From Pseudomonadales bacterium (GTDB lineage: Bacteria > Pseudomonadota > Gammaproteobacteria > Pseudomonadales > Ketobacteraceae): a stretch of DNA of 64,000 nt. The stretch's first letter is position 1. The number at the start of each line of letters is the position of its first letter. Under the pieces are notes generated by a model. It was given only the letters and a program-made list of their open reading frames with translations, searched no databases and had not been told where the DNA came from. Of this stretch, positions 17,135-28,425 are shown in pieces. The stretch lies in assembly GCA_002701845.1 (NCBI GenBank), contig NZXG01000005.1, forward strand, positions 23,714-87,713, given 5' to 3'. Made by a program: the position numbers and the translations under genes.

Positions 17135-18063
17135 CGCAGCTCTCGGGGCATGGAGAAAACGATGCTTTCGGCCCGGCCGTCCAGCTCGGCGGGGAGATTG
17201 CCCCCCCATTGTTGAAGCTGATTCACCACTTGCGAGACCAGTTCCTCCGGGGCGCTGGCGCCGGCGGTAACGCCGATGGTGGCGACGCCAGCCAGCCACT
17301 GCTTTTGCAACTGGCCCGGCTCATCCACCAGATAGGCGGTAGCCCCGCAGCGCTCCGCCAGCTCCCGCAGACGGTTGGAGTTGGAACTGTTGGGGGAACC
17401 CACCACGAACACCACATCGGTTTCCAGAGCCAGGGTTTTTACCGCGTCCTGGCGATTCTGGGTGGCATAGCAGATATCATCCTTGCGCGGGCCCTGAATG
17501 GCGGGAAAGGTCTGCCGCAGGGCGTCGATAATGGCGGCGGTATCGTCCACGGACAGGGTGGTCTGGGTGACATAAGCCAGGCGCTGGGGATTTCTCACCG
17601 GCAGCGCGGCCACGTCCGCCACGGTTTCCACCAGGTAGATGGCCCCGCCCTGGCTGGCATCGAACTGGCCCATGGTGCCCTCCACCTCGGGATGCCCGGC
17701 GTGACCAATCAGAATGCACTCCATGCCCTCCCGGGCGTATTTCATGACTTCCATATGCACCTTGGTCACCAGCGGGCAAGTGGCATCGAACACTTTCAGC
17801 CCGCGCTCGGCGGCCTCCCGCTGGACCTGTTTGGAGACGCCATGGGCGCTGAAAATGACAATGGCGTCGTCAGGCACTTCGTGGAGCTCGTCCACGAACA
17901 CTGCGCCACGATCCCGCAAGCCATCTACCACGAATTTGTTGTGCACCACCTCGTGACGGACGTAAATGGGCGCTCCGAACACGTCCAGGGCGCGATTGAC
18001 GATGGCGATGGCCCGGTCAACACCGGCACAAAAGCCTCGGGGATTCGCCATTTTGATGTCCAT
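17131..18063 (-). CDS. ispH: 4-hydroxy-3-methylbut-2-enyl diphosphate reductase
   Basis: A 310-residue cytosolic iron-sulfur enzyme that makes IPP and DMAPP from HMBPP in the last step of the MEP isoprenoid pathway. The three cluster cysteines are visible in [12 protein letters not shown] (residue 12), [11 protein letters not shown] (about 96) and [11 protein letters not shown] (about 197). The substrate-binding SAHGVSK, the catalytic Glu in [10 protein letters not shown] and [13 protein letters not shown] are all present. Length and motifs fit the family with no gaps. RBS AGAGGT lies 6 bases before ATG. It is the last gene of the ileS-lspA-fkpB-ispH group, as in many gammaproteobacteria. Confidence 0.97.
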   Translation of the reverse strand: MDIKMANPRGFCAGVDRAIAIVNRALDVFGAPIYVRHEVVHNKFVVDGLRDRGAVFVDELHEVPDDAIVIFSAHGVSKQVQREAAERGLKVFDATCPLVTKVHMEVMKYAREGMECILIGHAGHPEVEGTMGQFDASQGGAIYLVETVADVAALPVRNPQRLAYVTQTTLSVDDTAAIIDALRQTFPAIQGPRKDDICYATQNRQDAVKTLALETDVVFVVGSPNSSNSNRLRELAERCGATAYLVDEPGQLQKQWLAGVATIGVTAGASAPEELVSQVVNQLQQWGGNLPAELDGRAESIVFSMPRELR

Positions 18064-18115
18064 GTCTTACCTCTTCAGAGCGCTTGGAAAGTGACTGCTG
18101 GCATTGTGAACCGGA

Positions 18116-18583
18116 TTAAGACAGTTGTACCGCCTGAGCATCCGCGTCCACCACATTGATGATCTCCACCTGAAACGTCAGATCCCGACCCGCCAGGGGG
18201 TGATTGAAATCCACCACCACCTTATCATCGTCCACCGCTTGAATCACACCGGGCAGCTCCGCCTTGCTGGGATCGGCAAAAGACACCACCACGCCGGGTT
18301 GCAGATCAATATTCTGCCCCCGAAACAGGTGCCGGCCCATGGTCTGGATATTGTCCGGATTATGGGGGCCGAACGCATTTTCCGCCTCCAGCACCACCGA
18401 ACGCTTGTCGCCGGCCTTGAGCCCAAAAATACTCTGCTCAAAACCGGGCAGCAAATTGCCATCCCCCACGGTGAAGGTGGCCGGCGCCCGTTCACGGGTG
18501 GAGTCCACCACCTCGCCATCCATCAACAGCACCGAAAAATGCAGGGTGACCCGCTTGCCGGGGCCGATTTGTTGCTCAGTCAT
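18116..18583 (-). CDS. fkpB: FKBP-type peptidyl-prolyl cis-trans isomerase (SlpA/FkpB)
   Basis: A 155-residue SlpA-type FKBP, a cytoplasmic proline isomerase and chaperone. It has the split FKBP fold: N-terminal VTLHFSVLLMDGEVVDSTRE and GDGNLLPGFEQSIFGLKAGDK, an IF chaperone insert around NAFGPHNPDNIQTMGRHLFR, then the returning strand DFNHPLAGRDLTFQVEI. The gene begins at ATG 18583, or at a GTG at 18589 whose first bases overlap the lspA stop. Coupling to lspA and position before ispH match Escherichia coli. The substrate is unknown. Confidence 0.95.
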   Translation of the reverse strand: MTEQQIGPGKRVTLHFSVLLMDGEVVDSTRERAPATFTVGDGNLLPGFEQSIFGLKAGDKRSVVLEAENAFGPHNPDNIQTMGRHLFRGQNIDLQPGVVVSFADPSKAELPGVIQAVDDDKVVVDFNHPLAGRDLTFQVEIINVVDADAQAVQLS

Positions 18584-18585
18584 GG

Positions 18586-19089
18586 TCACTTACCGGGATT
18601 GCGTATCATATCCAGAATCATCATGGCGGCTCCCACGGTGATGGCGCTGTCCGCCACGTTAAAGGCCGGAAAATGGTAACCCGCCCAATGGAAGTCCAGA
18701 AAATCGATCACATGGCCATACACCAGACGATCGAACAGGTTGCCCAGCGCGCCACCCAGAATCAGCGCCAGGGCCGCCGCGATCCAGCGCTCAGCTTTGG
18801 TCAGCCGCTTGAGCCAGACCACCAGGAACACGCTGATCACCACCGCCACCAGGGTAAAGAACCAGCGCTGCCAGCCCCCGGCACCGGCCAGAAAGCTGAA
18901 TGCCGCGCCCTCATTGTACGCCAGGGTCAGGTTGAAAAAAGGCAGCAGCTCCAGTCTCTCGTATTTGTCGAACTGCCATTCGACAGTGAGCTTGGTGGTC
19001 TGGTCCAGTACCACCACCGCCGCCGTGAGCCACAGCCAGTGCAGCATGCCGGTGGCCGCGGCCGGTTTGGTTTGCTTAGCGTCAGTCAT
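18586..19089 (-). CDS. lspA: Lipoprotein signal peptidase II
   Basis: A 167-residue integral membrane aspartyl protease that removes signal peptides from diacylglyceryl-prolipoproteins. Four hydrophobic helices are visible. The conserved blocks are DQTTKLTVEW near the first helix, FFNLTLAYNEGAAFSFLAG, and the two catalytic aspartates in GGALGNLFDRL and HVIDFLDFHW. The ATG at 19089 is preferred because longer frames would overlap ileS with non-conserved residues. The gap to ileS is 25 bases. Confidence 0.96.
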   Translation of the reverse strand: MTDAKQTKPAAATGMLHWLWLTAAVVVLDQTTKLTVEWQFDKYERLELLPFFNLTLAYNEGAAFSFLAGAGGWQRWFFTLVAVVISVFLVVWLKRLTKAERWIAAALALILGGALGNLFDRLVYGHVIDFLDFHWAGYHFPAFNVADSAITVGAAMMILDMIRNPGK

Positions 19090-19114
19090 GGATAACAATT
19101 CACTCACCCCGCGC

Positions 19115-21925
19115 CTAACAGTATTGGCGCTGTTCTCCGGCGCCGTCCACATTTTCCACACAACGCAGACAGAGTTCCGGGTGATCCGGGTTGGCACCCA
19201 CATCCGCCCGCAGGTGCCAACAGCGGACGCATTTGGGGTGCTCGCTTCTCTTGACCTCCACCCGCAGGCCGTCCACCTCAGTGATATCGCCGCCTTCGTT
19301 CCACTGATGTACCCTCACGGCACTGGTAATCATGGCAAAGCGCAGCTCCTCACCCAGCCGGTCCAGATCCGCTTTCAGATCGGCGCTGCAATACAGGTCC
19401 ACTTCCGCTTCCAGATTGCCACCAAGCATGCCTTTCTTACGGGCGTCCTCGATCTGTTTGTTGACGGCGGCCTTCACTCCCTGCACGGTCTGCCAGAATT
19501 CGGCATTCATGGATGCCCCGGACTCCAGTTCAAACAGACCCTGATACCAGGTTTCCAGGTGCACCGATTCACTGCGCGCGCCGGGCAGATACTGCCACAA
19601 CTCGTCGGCGGTGAAACACAGAATGGGCGCGATCCAGCGCACCAATGCCTCCGCGATATGGTACAGAGCGGTTTGCGCCGAGCGGCGGGCCACACTGTCC
19701 CGCTGACAGGTGTACTGACGATCCTTGATCACGTCCAGATAAAACGCTCCCAGATCCACCACACAGTAGTTATGCAGTTTCTGATAGATGGCGTGGAACA
19801 CGTATTCGTCGTAGCTTTCGATAATTTCCCGCTGCAGGCGGGCGGCGCGATGCACCGCCCAGCGATCCAGTGCCAGCATTTGCTCCGGGGGCAGCAGATG
19901 TTGAGCCGGATCAAACCCGTTCAGGTTGGAAAGCAGGAAGCGGGCGGTGTTGCGAATCCGGCGATAGGAATCGGCCGTGCGCTTGAGAATTTCATCGGAC
20001 ACCGTCATCTCGCCACGGTAATCCGTGGCCGCCACCCACAGCCGGATGATATCCGCCCCCAGGGACTTCACCACGGTTTGCGGCGACACCACGTTACCCA
20101 GGGACTTGGACATTTTCTTGCCCTGGGCGTCCACGGTGAAACCGTGAGTGAGCACGGTTTTATAGGGTGCCTCCCCACGAATGGCCAGGCTGGTTTTCAA
20201 CGATGACTGAAACCAGCCCCGGTGCTGATCGGAACCTTCCAGATACAGGTCCGCCGGCACCCGCAGATTGGGTCGTTGCTCCAGCACGGTAAAGTGGGTC
20301 ACACCGGAATCGAACCAAACATCCAGGGTATCGGTGACCTTTTCGTAGTTGGCGGCTTCGCTGCCCAGCAGCGCCGCCGGTTCCAGGTCGAACCAGGCTT
20401 CCATTCCCTGCTCCGCCACCCGCTGGGCCACCGCCTCGATCAGCCGTGGGGTCTCCGGGTGCAACTCGGAGGTTTCCTTGTGCACAAACAGGGCAATGGG
20501 CACGCCCCAGGTACGCTGGCGGGAGATGCACCAGTCCGGGCTCTGGGCCAGCATGCCTTCGATCCGCGCCTTGCCCCAGTCCGGCACCCACTCCACGTTG
20601 TTGGCGGCTTTTTCGCAGGCTGCCAGCAGACCGTTCTGCTGCATGCTGATAAACCATTGCGGCGTGGCGCGGAAGATCAGTGGGGTCTTGGTGCGCCAGC
20701 AATGGGGATAGCTGTGCACCAGTTTGTCCCGATGCAACAGGCGCCGGTTGTCTTCCAGCAGCGCCAGAATGCTGGGCTCCACCTTATAAACATGTTCTCC
20801 GGCCACCAGGGGGGTACTGTCACTGTAGACACCATCGGCACCCACGTAATTGAGCGTGCCGATGCCGTACTTGAGGCCGACATTAAAGTCATCCAGGCCG
20901 TGGTCCGGGGCGATATGCACCGCGCCGGTACCGGCGTCGGTGGTCACATGATCCCCCAGCACCATGGGTACCTGGCGCTCGATAAACGGGTGCTGCAGTA
21001 ATTGATGTTCCAGGTGAAGCCCCTGGGTGGCACCCGGTATATGATACTGTTCCACGCCGTAACGCTGACACACGGTGGCCACCATATCCGTGGCCAGGAG
21101 AATGATTTCCGGGCCGGCGCCCGCATCCAGTTGCACCAGGCTGTAATCCAGATCGGCGCTGACTGCCACCGCCTGGTTGGCCGGCAGGGTCCAGGGGGTG
21201 GTGGTCCAGATCACCACGGACACCGGCAGTTCACCGGCATCCACGCCGAACTTGGCAACAAAGGCCGCCACGTCCACCGGAGCAAACCGCACGTCCACCT
21301 GGGTGGAGGTCTTTTCCTGGTATTCCACCTCCGCTTCCGCCAGGGCCGAGCCCCCCACCACGCTCCAGTACACCGGTTTGAAGCCTTTCATCAGATGGCC
21401 GTTTTCGGCGATTCGGCCCAGGGCCCGGATGATGTCCGCCTCGGTCTGATAGTCCATGGTGAGATAGGGATGATCCCATTCCCCCAACACCCCCAGGCGG
21501 ATGAAGTCCTGGCGCTGGCCGTCCACCTGTTTGCGGGCGTACTCCCGGCACTTTTTACGAAACTCGGCATGGGACACCTTAACCCCAGCCTTGCCCACTT
21601 TCTTTTCCACGTTGTGCTCGATGGGCAGGCCGTGGCAATCCCAGCCGGGCACGTAGGGCGCGTCGAAGCCGCTCAGACGTTTGGCCCGGAGGATGGTGTC
21701 CTTCAGAATTTTATTGACCGAATGACCGATGTGGATATCGCCGTTGGCGTAAGGGGGGCCATCGTGCAGGATGAACTGGGGTCGCCCGGCGGTGGCCTGC
21801 TGAATCTTCTGGTACAGCCCACCCTGCTGCCATTGCTTGAGCATTTCCGGCTCCCGTTGCGCCAGATTTCCGCGCATGGGAAACGCCGTGTCCGGTAAAT
21901 TGAGCGTGTGCTTGTAGTCGGCCAT
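19115..21925 (-). CDS. ileS: Isoleucyl-tRNA synthetase
   Basis: A 936-residue class I synthetase. The HIGH motif is in [17 protein letters not shown] (about residue 60) and the KMSKS motif in [12 protein letters not shown] (about 600). The editing CP1 domain contains [16 protein letters not shown] and the [12 protein letters not shown] loop. A C-terminal zinc knuckle reads CVRCWH and CLRCV. This is the bacterial type 1 enzyme, which is mupirocin-sensitive in other species. The start is the ATG at 21925 ([11 protein letters not shown]), matching E. coli IleS, rather than a TTG three codons upstream. Confidence 0.98.
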   Translation of the reverse strand: MADYKHTLNLPDTAFPMRGNLAQREPEMLKQWQQGGLYQKIQQATAGRPQFILHDGPPYANGDIHIGHSVNKILKDTILRAKRLSGFDAPYVPGWDCHGLPIEHNVEKKVGKAGVKVSHAEFRKKCREYARKQVDGQRQDFIRLGVLGEWDHPYLTMDYQTEADIIRALGRIAENGHLMKGFKPVYWSVVGGSALAEAEVEYQEKTSTQVDVRFAPVDVAAFVAKFGVDAGELPVSVVIWTTTPWTLPANQAVAVSADLDYSLVQLDAGAGPEIILLATDMVATVCQRYGVEQYHIPGATQGLHLEHQLLQHPFIERQVPMVLGDHVTTDAGTGAVHIAPDHGLDDFNVGLKYGIGTLNYVGADGVYSDSTPLVAGEHVYKVEPSILALLEDNRRLLHRDKLVHSYPHCWRTKTPLIFRATPQWFISMQQNGLLAACEKAANNVEWVPDWGKARIEGMLAQSPDWCISRQRTWGVPIALFVHKETSELHPETPRLIEAVAQRVAEQGMEAWFDLEPAALLGSEAANYEKVTDTLDVWFDSGVTHFTVLEQRPNLRVPADLYLEGSDQHRGWFQSSLKTSLAIRGEAPYKTVLTHGFTVDAQGKKMSKSLGNVVSPQTVVKSLGADIIRLWVAATDYRGEMTVSDEILKRTADSYRRIRNTARFLLSNLNGFDPAQHLLPPEQMLALDRWAVHRAARLQREIIESYDEYVFHAIYQKLHNYCVVDLGAFYLDVIKDRQYTCQRDSVARRSAQTALYHIAEALVRWIAPILCFTADELWQYLPGARSESVHLETWYQGLFELESGASMNAEFWQTVQGVKAAVNKQIEDARKKGMLGGNLEAEVDLYCSADLKADLDRLGEELRFAMITSAVRVHQWNEGGDITEVDGLRVEVKRSEHPKCVRCWHLRADVGANPDHPELCLRCVENVDGAGEQRQYC

Positions 21926-21949
21926 GAAGTTCAACTGCCTTTTGCGAAA

Positions 21950-22909
21950 TTAAAGTCTGGGTAAGCTGCTGGCTGGTGCTGCCGGGTTATTGGCGAAATA
22001 AGCCTGCGCCGTGGCGATGTCCTGGTGGATGGCGGCGGTAAGCGCATCCAGCCCGTCGAATTTTTTCTCATCCCGGATTTTATGGCGAAACAACACCCTG
22101 AGATGCTCGCCATAAATATCCCCATCGAAGCCCAGCAGATGCACTTCCAGCCGCACCTGCTCGCCGCCCAGTGTGGGTCGGGTGCCAAGATTGGCCACCC
22201 CCTGCTGCAGCGGGCCCAGACCCTGCACCTCCACCGCAAACACCCCGGTGACCGGTGTCTGAACCCGCTTGGGCAGCAGATTGGCGGTGGGCACCCCGAT
22301 ACTGCGCCCCAGCTTCTGCCCGTGGATCACCCGCCCGGACATGAAAAAGGGCCGCCCCAGCATCACTTCGGCGGTGGCAAAATCACTCTGTTCCAGACGT
22401 TCTCTGACCCGGGTACTGCTGACCCGTCCCCCCCGCCACTCATAGGTGTGGGTATGCTCCACCGTAAACCCCTGACTGGCGCCCGCTGTTTGCAAAAACC
22501 GGAAATCGCCGGCGCGATCATTGCCAAAGCGGAAGTCATCCCCCACCACCAGATGGCGGATACCCAGGCCCTGCACCAGAATCCGGTCACAGAACTCCCG
22601 GGCGGACTGACTGCAGAACCGCCGGTCAAATTTGACGCAAAGCACCCGGTCCACCCCCAGCTCCGCCAGAATCTCCACCTTTTCCCGGAAAGTCATCAGG
22701 CGGGCGGGGGCTTCCTCCGGGGCGAAGAACTCCCGGGGCTGGGGCTCGAACACCATGACGGTGGCCGGCAGTCCGTGGGCCCGGGCCTGATCGGTCACCT
22801 GACGGATGATCGCCTGATGCCCCAGGTGGATACCATCGAAGTTGCCGATGGTGGCCACACAACCCCGGTGCCGGGGGCGCAGATTGTGAACGCCGCGGAT
22901 CAGCTCCAT
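21950..22909 (-). CDS. ribF: Bifunctional riboflavin kinase / FAD synthetase
   Basis: A 319-residue enzyme converting riboflavin to FMN and FAD. The N-terminal nucleotidyltransferase domain has ATIGNFDGIHLGHQ (residues 19-32) and VGDDFRFGNDRAGD. SSTRVRERLEQ marks the end of that domain. The C-terminal kinase domain has GRSIGVPTANLLPK, the GVFAVEV strand and NLGTRPT. It lies 24 bases before ileS, as in many proteobacteria. Complete and unremarkable. Confidence 0.96.
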   Translation of the reverse strand: MELIRGVHNLRPRHRGCVATIGNFDGIHLGHQAIIRQVTDQARAHGLPATVMVFEPQPREFFAPEEAPARLMTFREKVEILAELGVDRVLCVKFDRRFCSQSAREFCDRILVQGLGIRHLVVGDDFRFGNDRAGDFRFLQTAGASQGFTVEHTHTYEWRGGRVSSTRVRERLEQSDFATAEVMLGRPFFMSGRVIHGQKLGRSIGVPTANLLPKRVQTPVTGVFAVEVQGLGPLQQGVANLGTRPTLGGEQVRLEVHLLGFDGDIYGEHLRVLFRHKIRDEKKFDGLDALTAAIHQDIATAQAYFANNPAAPASSLPRL

Positions 22910-22979
22910 AGTCCTGCCATGCCGTGAACTGCCATGCCTCGAAAAAGGCGTGCATTATAGCGGACTTGACCAGCCGCGC

Positions 22980-24551
22980 CTAATCTTCATCCGGTCGGGA
23001 AACCAGGTCCCGCAGCCGCATTCCCAGCACCAGCAGGGTGCCGAAGTAGGCCGCCACCCCGGCCACCACCAGCAGCGCCAGGTAACCCGTGCGCCAGACC
23101 CAGCCCCCGGCCAGCCACTGCTCCAGTGCCGGGCTCAAGGCCCAGACCAGCGCCACCATGGCCCCCGCCGCCAGTGCCAGGCGCAGCAGAAACCGGCCCC
23201 AGCCGGGTTGTGCCTGATACACCCCTTCCCGCCACAGCCCCCGCCACAGCAAGGTGGCGTTCAGCAACGCGGCAATGGAAGTGGCCAGCGCCAACCCCAC
23301 GTGGGCCAGGGGCAGAATCAGGGCCAGGTTCAGCAGCATATTGGCCGCCATGGCTTTCACCCCCACTTTCACCGGAGTTGTGGTGTCCTGGCGGGCAAAG
23401 AATCCCGGCGCCAGGACTTTAATCAGCATAAAGCCCACCAGACCCAGGCCATAGGCCTGCAGGCTCTGGCTGGCGCGCGCCACGTCCCGGGGGCTGAATT
23501 CCCCGTACTGAAACAGAGTCACCAGCAGCGGCCCCGCCAGCACCACCAGGGCCAGAGCTGCCGGCACCCCGATCAACAGCACCATCCGCACCGCCCAGTC
23601 CAGGGTCCGGGCAAAAGCCTGGCGGGACTGGGCGGCGTGATTGCGGGACAGGCTGGGCAGAATCACGGTGGCAATGGCTATACCGAACACCCCCAGGGGC
23701 AACTCCATCAGCCGGTCCGAGTAATACAGCCAGGACACGCTGCCATCCACCAGAAACGAAGCCAGCACCGTATCCAGCAGCAGGTTGATCTGCGCCACCG
23801 AGACCCCGAACAGGGCCGGCAGCATCAGTTTCATAATGCGCCGCACCCCGGCATCCTCCCAGCCCCAGCGGGGCCGGGTCAGCAGATTGATCTGCTTGAT
23901 AAAAGGCAACTGGAACACCAGCTGCACCACCCCCGCCGCCAGCACCCCCCAGGCCAGGGCCAGCACCGGGGTCTGCAACTGGGGCGCCAGCCAGAGGGCG
24001 GCGCTGATCAGGCACAGATTCAGTAATACCGGGGTGAAAGCCGGCACCGCAAAGCGACCGTAACTGTTGAGCACGCTGCCCAGCATGGCGGTCAGGGAGA
24101 TCAGCATCAGATAAGGGAAGGTGAGCCGCAGCATATCCGCCGCCAGATCGAATTTGTCCGGGGTATCGTGGAAACCGGGGGCGAATAAAAAGGTGACCCC
24201 CGGCGCAAACACCACACACACCGTGGACAGCAACAACAATACACCCCCCAGGGAGCCCAGGGTATAGCTCACCAGCAGCCGCACCTCCAGATGCTCGCGC
24301 TGGGTACGATACTCCGACAGCACCGGCACAAAAGCCTGGGAGAAGGCCCCCTCGCCAAACAGGCGGCGAAAGAAGTTGGGAATCTTGAACGCCACGAAAA
24401 AGGCATCCGCCCCGCCCCCGGCGCCGAATACGTTGGCCACCACCACATCCCGGGTCAGCCCCAGCATACGGGATAACATGGTGAACAGGCTCACCACCCC
24501 GGTGGAACGCAGCAAGCCACTTTGTTTACGACCGGTCTTTTCCTGTTTCAT
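22980..24551 (-). CDS. murJ: Lipid II flippase MurJ
   Basis: A 523-residue polytopic inner-membrane protein of the MOP superfamily that flips lipid II for peptidoglycan synthesis. About 14 hydrophobic helices are visible. Family blocks include LSRMLGLTRDVVVANVFGAG, FKIPNFFRRLFGEGAFSQAF and the ATVILPSLSR region, and the GEFSPRDVARA loop. The ATG at 24551 is preferred to a TTG four codons upstream. It is divergent from rpsT and 70 bases ahead of ribF, the usual gammaproteobacterial order. Confidence 0.96.
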   Translation of the reverse strand: MKQEKTGRKQSGLLRSTGVVSLFTMLSRMLGLTRDVVVANVFGAGGGADAFFVAFKIPNFFRRLFGEGAFSQAFVPVLSEYRTQREHLEVRLLVSYTLGSLGGVLLLLSTVCVVFAPGVTFLFAPGFHDTPDKFDLAADMLRLTFPYLMLISLTAMLGSVLNSYGRFAVPAFTPVLLNLCLISAALWLAPQLQTPVLALAWGVLAAGVVQLVFQLPFIKQINLLTRPRWGWEDAGVRRIMKLMLPALFGVSVAQINLLLDTVLASFLVDGSVSWLYYSDRLMELPLGVFGIAIATVILPSLSRNHAAQSRQAFARTLDWAVRMVLLIGVPAALALVVLAGPLLVTLFQYGEFSPRDVARASQSLQAYGLGLVGFMLIKVLAPGFFARQDTTTPVKVGVKAMAANMLLNLALILPLAHVGLALATSIAALLNATLLWRGLWREGVYQAQPGWGRFLLRLALAAGAMVALVWALSPALEQWLAGGWVWRTGYLALLVVAGVAAYFGTLLVLGMRLRDLVSRPDED

Positions 24552-24635
24552 GGAGCATCCCAACCAGAACCCAGCCCGCCATTATACGGATTCGCACCCT
24601 TTGCCATATGCTCCCGGATAAATAGAACAGAACCC

Positions 24636-24664
24636 TTGACAGTTAGCGCCCGGGTAGGAATAAT
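24636..24664 (+). promoter_or_regulatory. Sigma-70 promoter of rpsT
   Basis: TTGACA (24636-24641) and AATAAT (24659-24664) are 17 bases apart, about 65 bases ahead of the rpsT start. The -35 is perfect and the -10 has one mismatch. Confidence 0.7.
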
Positions 24665-24731
24665 CTTGCGTCCTCGAATTCGTGTAGTTTTATCAAGATT
24701 ATTTGTCCAGATTAAGGAAAGGAGCTAGACC

Positions 24732-24998
24732 TTGGCTAACATCAAATCAGCTAAGAAACGTGCACGCCAGGCTGAGAAGCGTCGCAGACACAATGCCGGT
24801 CTGCGCTCCATGGTGCGTACTCACATCAAAAAAGTGGTGAACGCCATTGCCGCCGGCAACCGGGAAACCGCCCAGCAGGCTTATCAGGAGGCAGTGCCGG
24901 TGATCGACAACATGGTCAATAAAGGCATCATCCACAAGAACAAGGCCGCTCGTCACAAGAGCCGCCTGAACGCGAAAATCAAGGAACTGGCGGCGTAA
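24732..24998 (+). CDS. rpsT: 30S ribosomal protein S20
   Basis: An 88-residue basic protein: [20 protein letters not shown] at the N-terminus and the typical [10 protein letters not shown] and [12 protein letters not shown] blocks. It binds 16S rRNA early in 30S assembly. The start codon is TTG, preceded by AAGGAAAGGAG. A UUG start is also used by E. coli rpsT, where S20 controls its own translation, so the same autoregulation is plausible. It is monocistronic, with its own promoter and terminator. Confidence 0.98.
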   Translation: MANIKSAKKRARQAEKRRRHNAGLRSMVRTHIKKVVNAIAAGNRETAQQAYQEAVPVIDNMVNKGIIHKNKAARHKSRLNAKIKELAA

Positions 24999-25019
24999 AC
25001 CTGCCAACTTCCCGCAAGG

Positions 25020-25043
25020 AACCGGCCTGGCGCCGGTTTTTTT
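25020..25043 (+). terminator. Rho-independent terminator of rpsT
   Basis: A 7-bp stem AACCGGC/GCCGGTT with a 5-base loop runs into seven T. It lies 22 bases after the rpsT stop and before convergent proB. Confidence 0.9.
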
Positions 25044-25065
25044 GTGCCCGCCAGGACACCACCGT

Positions 25066-26211
25066 CTAGAACACCACCATATTATCCCGGTGAATCAATT
25101 CCTGTTCCTCCACATAGCCCAGTTGCGAGGCAATCTGAGAGGAACTGAGCCCCTTGATCAGGCGGGCCTCCTCCGCTGAATAATTCACCAAACCGCAGGC
25201 CACCCGCTGATTGTCCGGGTCCACACAGGCCACCATTTCTCCCCGGGAGAAGTTTCCAGTCACCTCCTGCACCCCCACCGGCAGCAGGCTCACCCCTTTC
25301 TCTTTCAAGGCCCGGGCGGCGCCGGCATCCAGGGTCAGCACCCCGCGCATCTGCAGATGCCCCGCCAGCCACTGCTTGCGGGCCGCCATGGGGGACTCAT
25401 CCGGCGCCAGCAGCGTACCCACTGATTCGCCCTGCTGTAGCCGGCTCAGCACCGAAGGCAGGCGCCCCCCCACAATCACACTGTGAGCACCGGAGCGGGC
25501 CGCCAGTTGCGCCGCCCGTAGCTTGGTGGCCATGCCACCCCGGCCCAGATGACCGCCGCTGCCGCCCGCCATGGCCACCAGCGCCGGATCACTGGCCCGG
25601 GCCCGGGTGATCAACCGGGCGCCGGGGTTGCTGCGGGGATCCGCGTCATACATGCCGTCCTGATCGGTGAGGATCACCAGCAGATCCGCTTCCACCAGGT
25701 TGGTGACCAGGGCGCCAAGGGTGTCGTTGTCGCCAAAGCGGATTTCATCGGTGACCACGGTGTCGTTCTCGTTCACCACCGGCACCACGCCGTGACTGAT
25801 CAGCGCCAACAGGGTGTTACGGGCGTTGAGGTAGCGCTTGCGGTCGGAGAGATCGTCGTGGGTCACCAGCACCTGAGCGGTGTGCACACCGTGAGCCTGA
25901 AAGGAATGCTCCCAGGTCTGCACCAGCCCCATCTGCCCCACCGCGGCGGCGGCCTGCAGATCGTGCATGGCCCGGGGCCGCTGTTTCCAGCCCAGCCGGG
26001 CCATGCCTTCGGCCACGGAGCCGGAAGAGACCAGCACCACTTCGATCCCCAGCCGGCGCAGAGCCACCACCTCCTCTACCCAATGGGCAATGACCTGTTG
26101 ATCCAGGCCACGGCCGTCATTGGTGAGCAGGGCGCTGCCGATTTTGATCACCCAGCGTCGGGTGGCGGGCAGCTGCAGCCGCTGGGTTTCCGTGTATTCC
26201 ACCGTTGTCAT
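25066..26211 (-). CDS. proB: Glutamate 5-kinase
   Basis: A 381-residue enzyme for the first step of proline synthesis, phosphorylating glutamate. The amino-acid-kinase domain has [47 protein letters not shown] and [14 protein letters not shown]-terminal PUA domain (about residues 285-372) includes RGEMVACVD. Feedback inhibition by proline is known for the family. It starts 13 bases after obgE; the obgE-proB pair is conserved in Pseudomonas. Confidence 0.97.
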   Translation of the reverse strand: MTTVEYTETQRLQLPATRRWVIKIGSALLTNDGRGLDQQVIAHWVEEVVALRRLGIEVVLVSSGSVAEGMARLGWKQRPRAMHDLQAAAAVGQMGLVQTWEHSFQAHGVHTAQVLVTHDDLSDRKRYLNARNTLLALISHGVVPVVNENDTVVTDEIRFGDNDTLGALVTNLVEADLLVILTDQDGMYDADPRSNPGARLITRARASDPALVAMAGGSGGHLGRGGMATKLRAAQLAARSGAHSVIVGGRLPSVLSRLQQGESVGTLLAPDESPMAARKQWLAGHLQMRGVLTLDAGAARALKEKGVSLLPVGVQEVTGNFSRGEMVACVDPDNQRVACGLVNYSAEEARLIKGLSSSQIASQLGYVEEQELIHRDNMVVF

Positions 26212-26224
26212 GCCAGGGATCCCG

Positions 26225-27509
<1,285 letters not shown>

Positions 27510-27538
27510 CACAGTTTCCGGGACAGCGGCCGCAGTGT

Positions 27539-27799
27539 TTAGGCGACGGGCTCTATGGAAACGTATTTACGGTTTTTCGGGCCCTTGACCTGGAATTTCA
27601 CCACACCGTCTGCCTTGGCATAAATGGTGTGATCCTTGCCCAGGCCGGTATTGGGGCCGGAATGGAACTGCGTGCCGCGCTGTCGCACAATAATATTGCC
27701 GGCCTTGACCACCTGACCGCCGAAGCGCTTCACGCCAAGGCGTTTACTCTCTGAGTCGCGACCGTTCCGGGTACTACCACCCGCTTTTTTGTGAGCCAT
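27539..27799 (-). CDS. rpmA: 50S ribosomal protein L27
   Basis: An 86-residue protein beginning [16 protein letters not shown], then [11 protein letters not shown] and [13 protein letters not shown]. The N-terminal tail reaches the peptidyl-transferase centre. There is no cleavable pre-sequence of the Firmicutes type. RBS AAGGAG is 8 bases before ATG. It is in the rplU-rpmA pair, 20 bases after rplU. Confidence 0.98.
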   Translation of the reverse strand: MAHKKAGGSTRNGRDSESKRLGVKRFGGQVVKAGNIIVRQRGTQFHSGPNTGLGKDHTIYAKADGVVKFQVKGPKNRKYVSIEPVA

Positions 27800-27819
27800 T
27801 GTGCTTCTCCTTAACTATC

Positions 27820-28131
27820 TTAGGCGCTGATGCCGGTGATCTTCACCTCGGTGAAGTACTGGCGATGGCCCATTTGCTTGCGGTGGTGCTTGCGGCGGCG
27901 AAACTTGATGATTTTCACCTTGTCGCCACGGCCATGAGTAACCACTTCACCGGTTACCTTGCCACCTTCCACCACCGGAGTGCCGATTTTAACGTCATCA
28001 CCGTTGGCAACCAACAAAACCTGATCAAATTCAATGGCGGAGCCGGGCTCGGCTTCGAGCATCTCCAGCTTGACCACATCGCCTTCGGCGACCCGGTGCT
28101 GTTTGCCACCACTTACAAATACCGCGTACAT
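27820..28131 (-). CDS. rplU: 50S ribosomal protein L21
   Basis: A 103-residue protein starting [18 protein letters not shown], with [19 protein letters not shown] near the C-terminus, the standard L21 signature. It binds 23S rRNA domains I and V. The ATG at 28131 matches the family start; five codons upstream are not conserved. It is divergent from ispB across ~290 bp. Confidence 0.98.
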   Translation of the reverse strand: MYAVFVSGGKQHRVAEGDVVKLEMLEAEPGSAIEFDQVLLVANGDDVKIGTPVVEGGKVTGEVVTHGRGDKVKIIKFRRRKHHRKQMGHRQYFTEVKITGISA

Positions 28132-28333
28132 AGCTGCTGACTCCAATCGCTTATATAAGCATCAGAATAGTGTCTGAATTCCGACTGACCATCGACGCAT
28201 GCATCAATGATTGGCGTCAGGTCACAGGGGGCGCAATTGTAAGGGAAACCCCCCACCCGCGCAAGCCTTTAAAAACCGGCCTCCCGCGAACCCGCGACAG
28301 GTTTTGTACAATCAGCAAAATCAAGTCTTTAGC

Positions 28334-28362
28334 TTGACACCCCCGGACCCCCGCCATAGGAT
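28334..28362 (+). promoter_or_regulatory. Sigma-70 promoter of ispB
   Basis: TTGACA (28334-28339) and TAGGAT (28357-28362) are spaced by 17 bases, about 65 bases ahead of the ispB ATG. The rest of the 28132-28425 gap is the divergent rplU leader, in which I could not place a confident promoter. Confidence 0.6.
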
Positions 28363-28425
28363 TCCGATCAATTTGTCACAATCCAGGGAGTGGCCCGGAG
28401 CCACCCATTCCAGGTTGCGTTCAGT

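Noticed and set aside
18584..18589. GTG start of fkpB overlapping the lspA stop
   Set aside because: The ATG two codons later fits the family start and the spacing to GGTAAG; the GTG remains possible but is not preferred.
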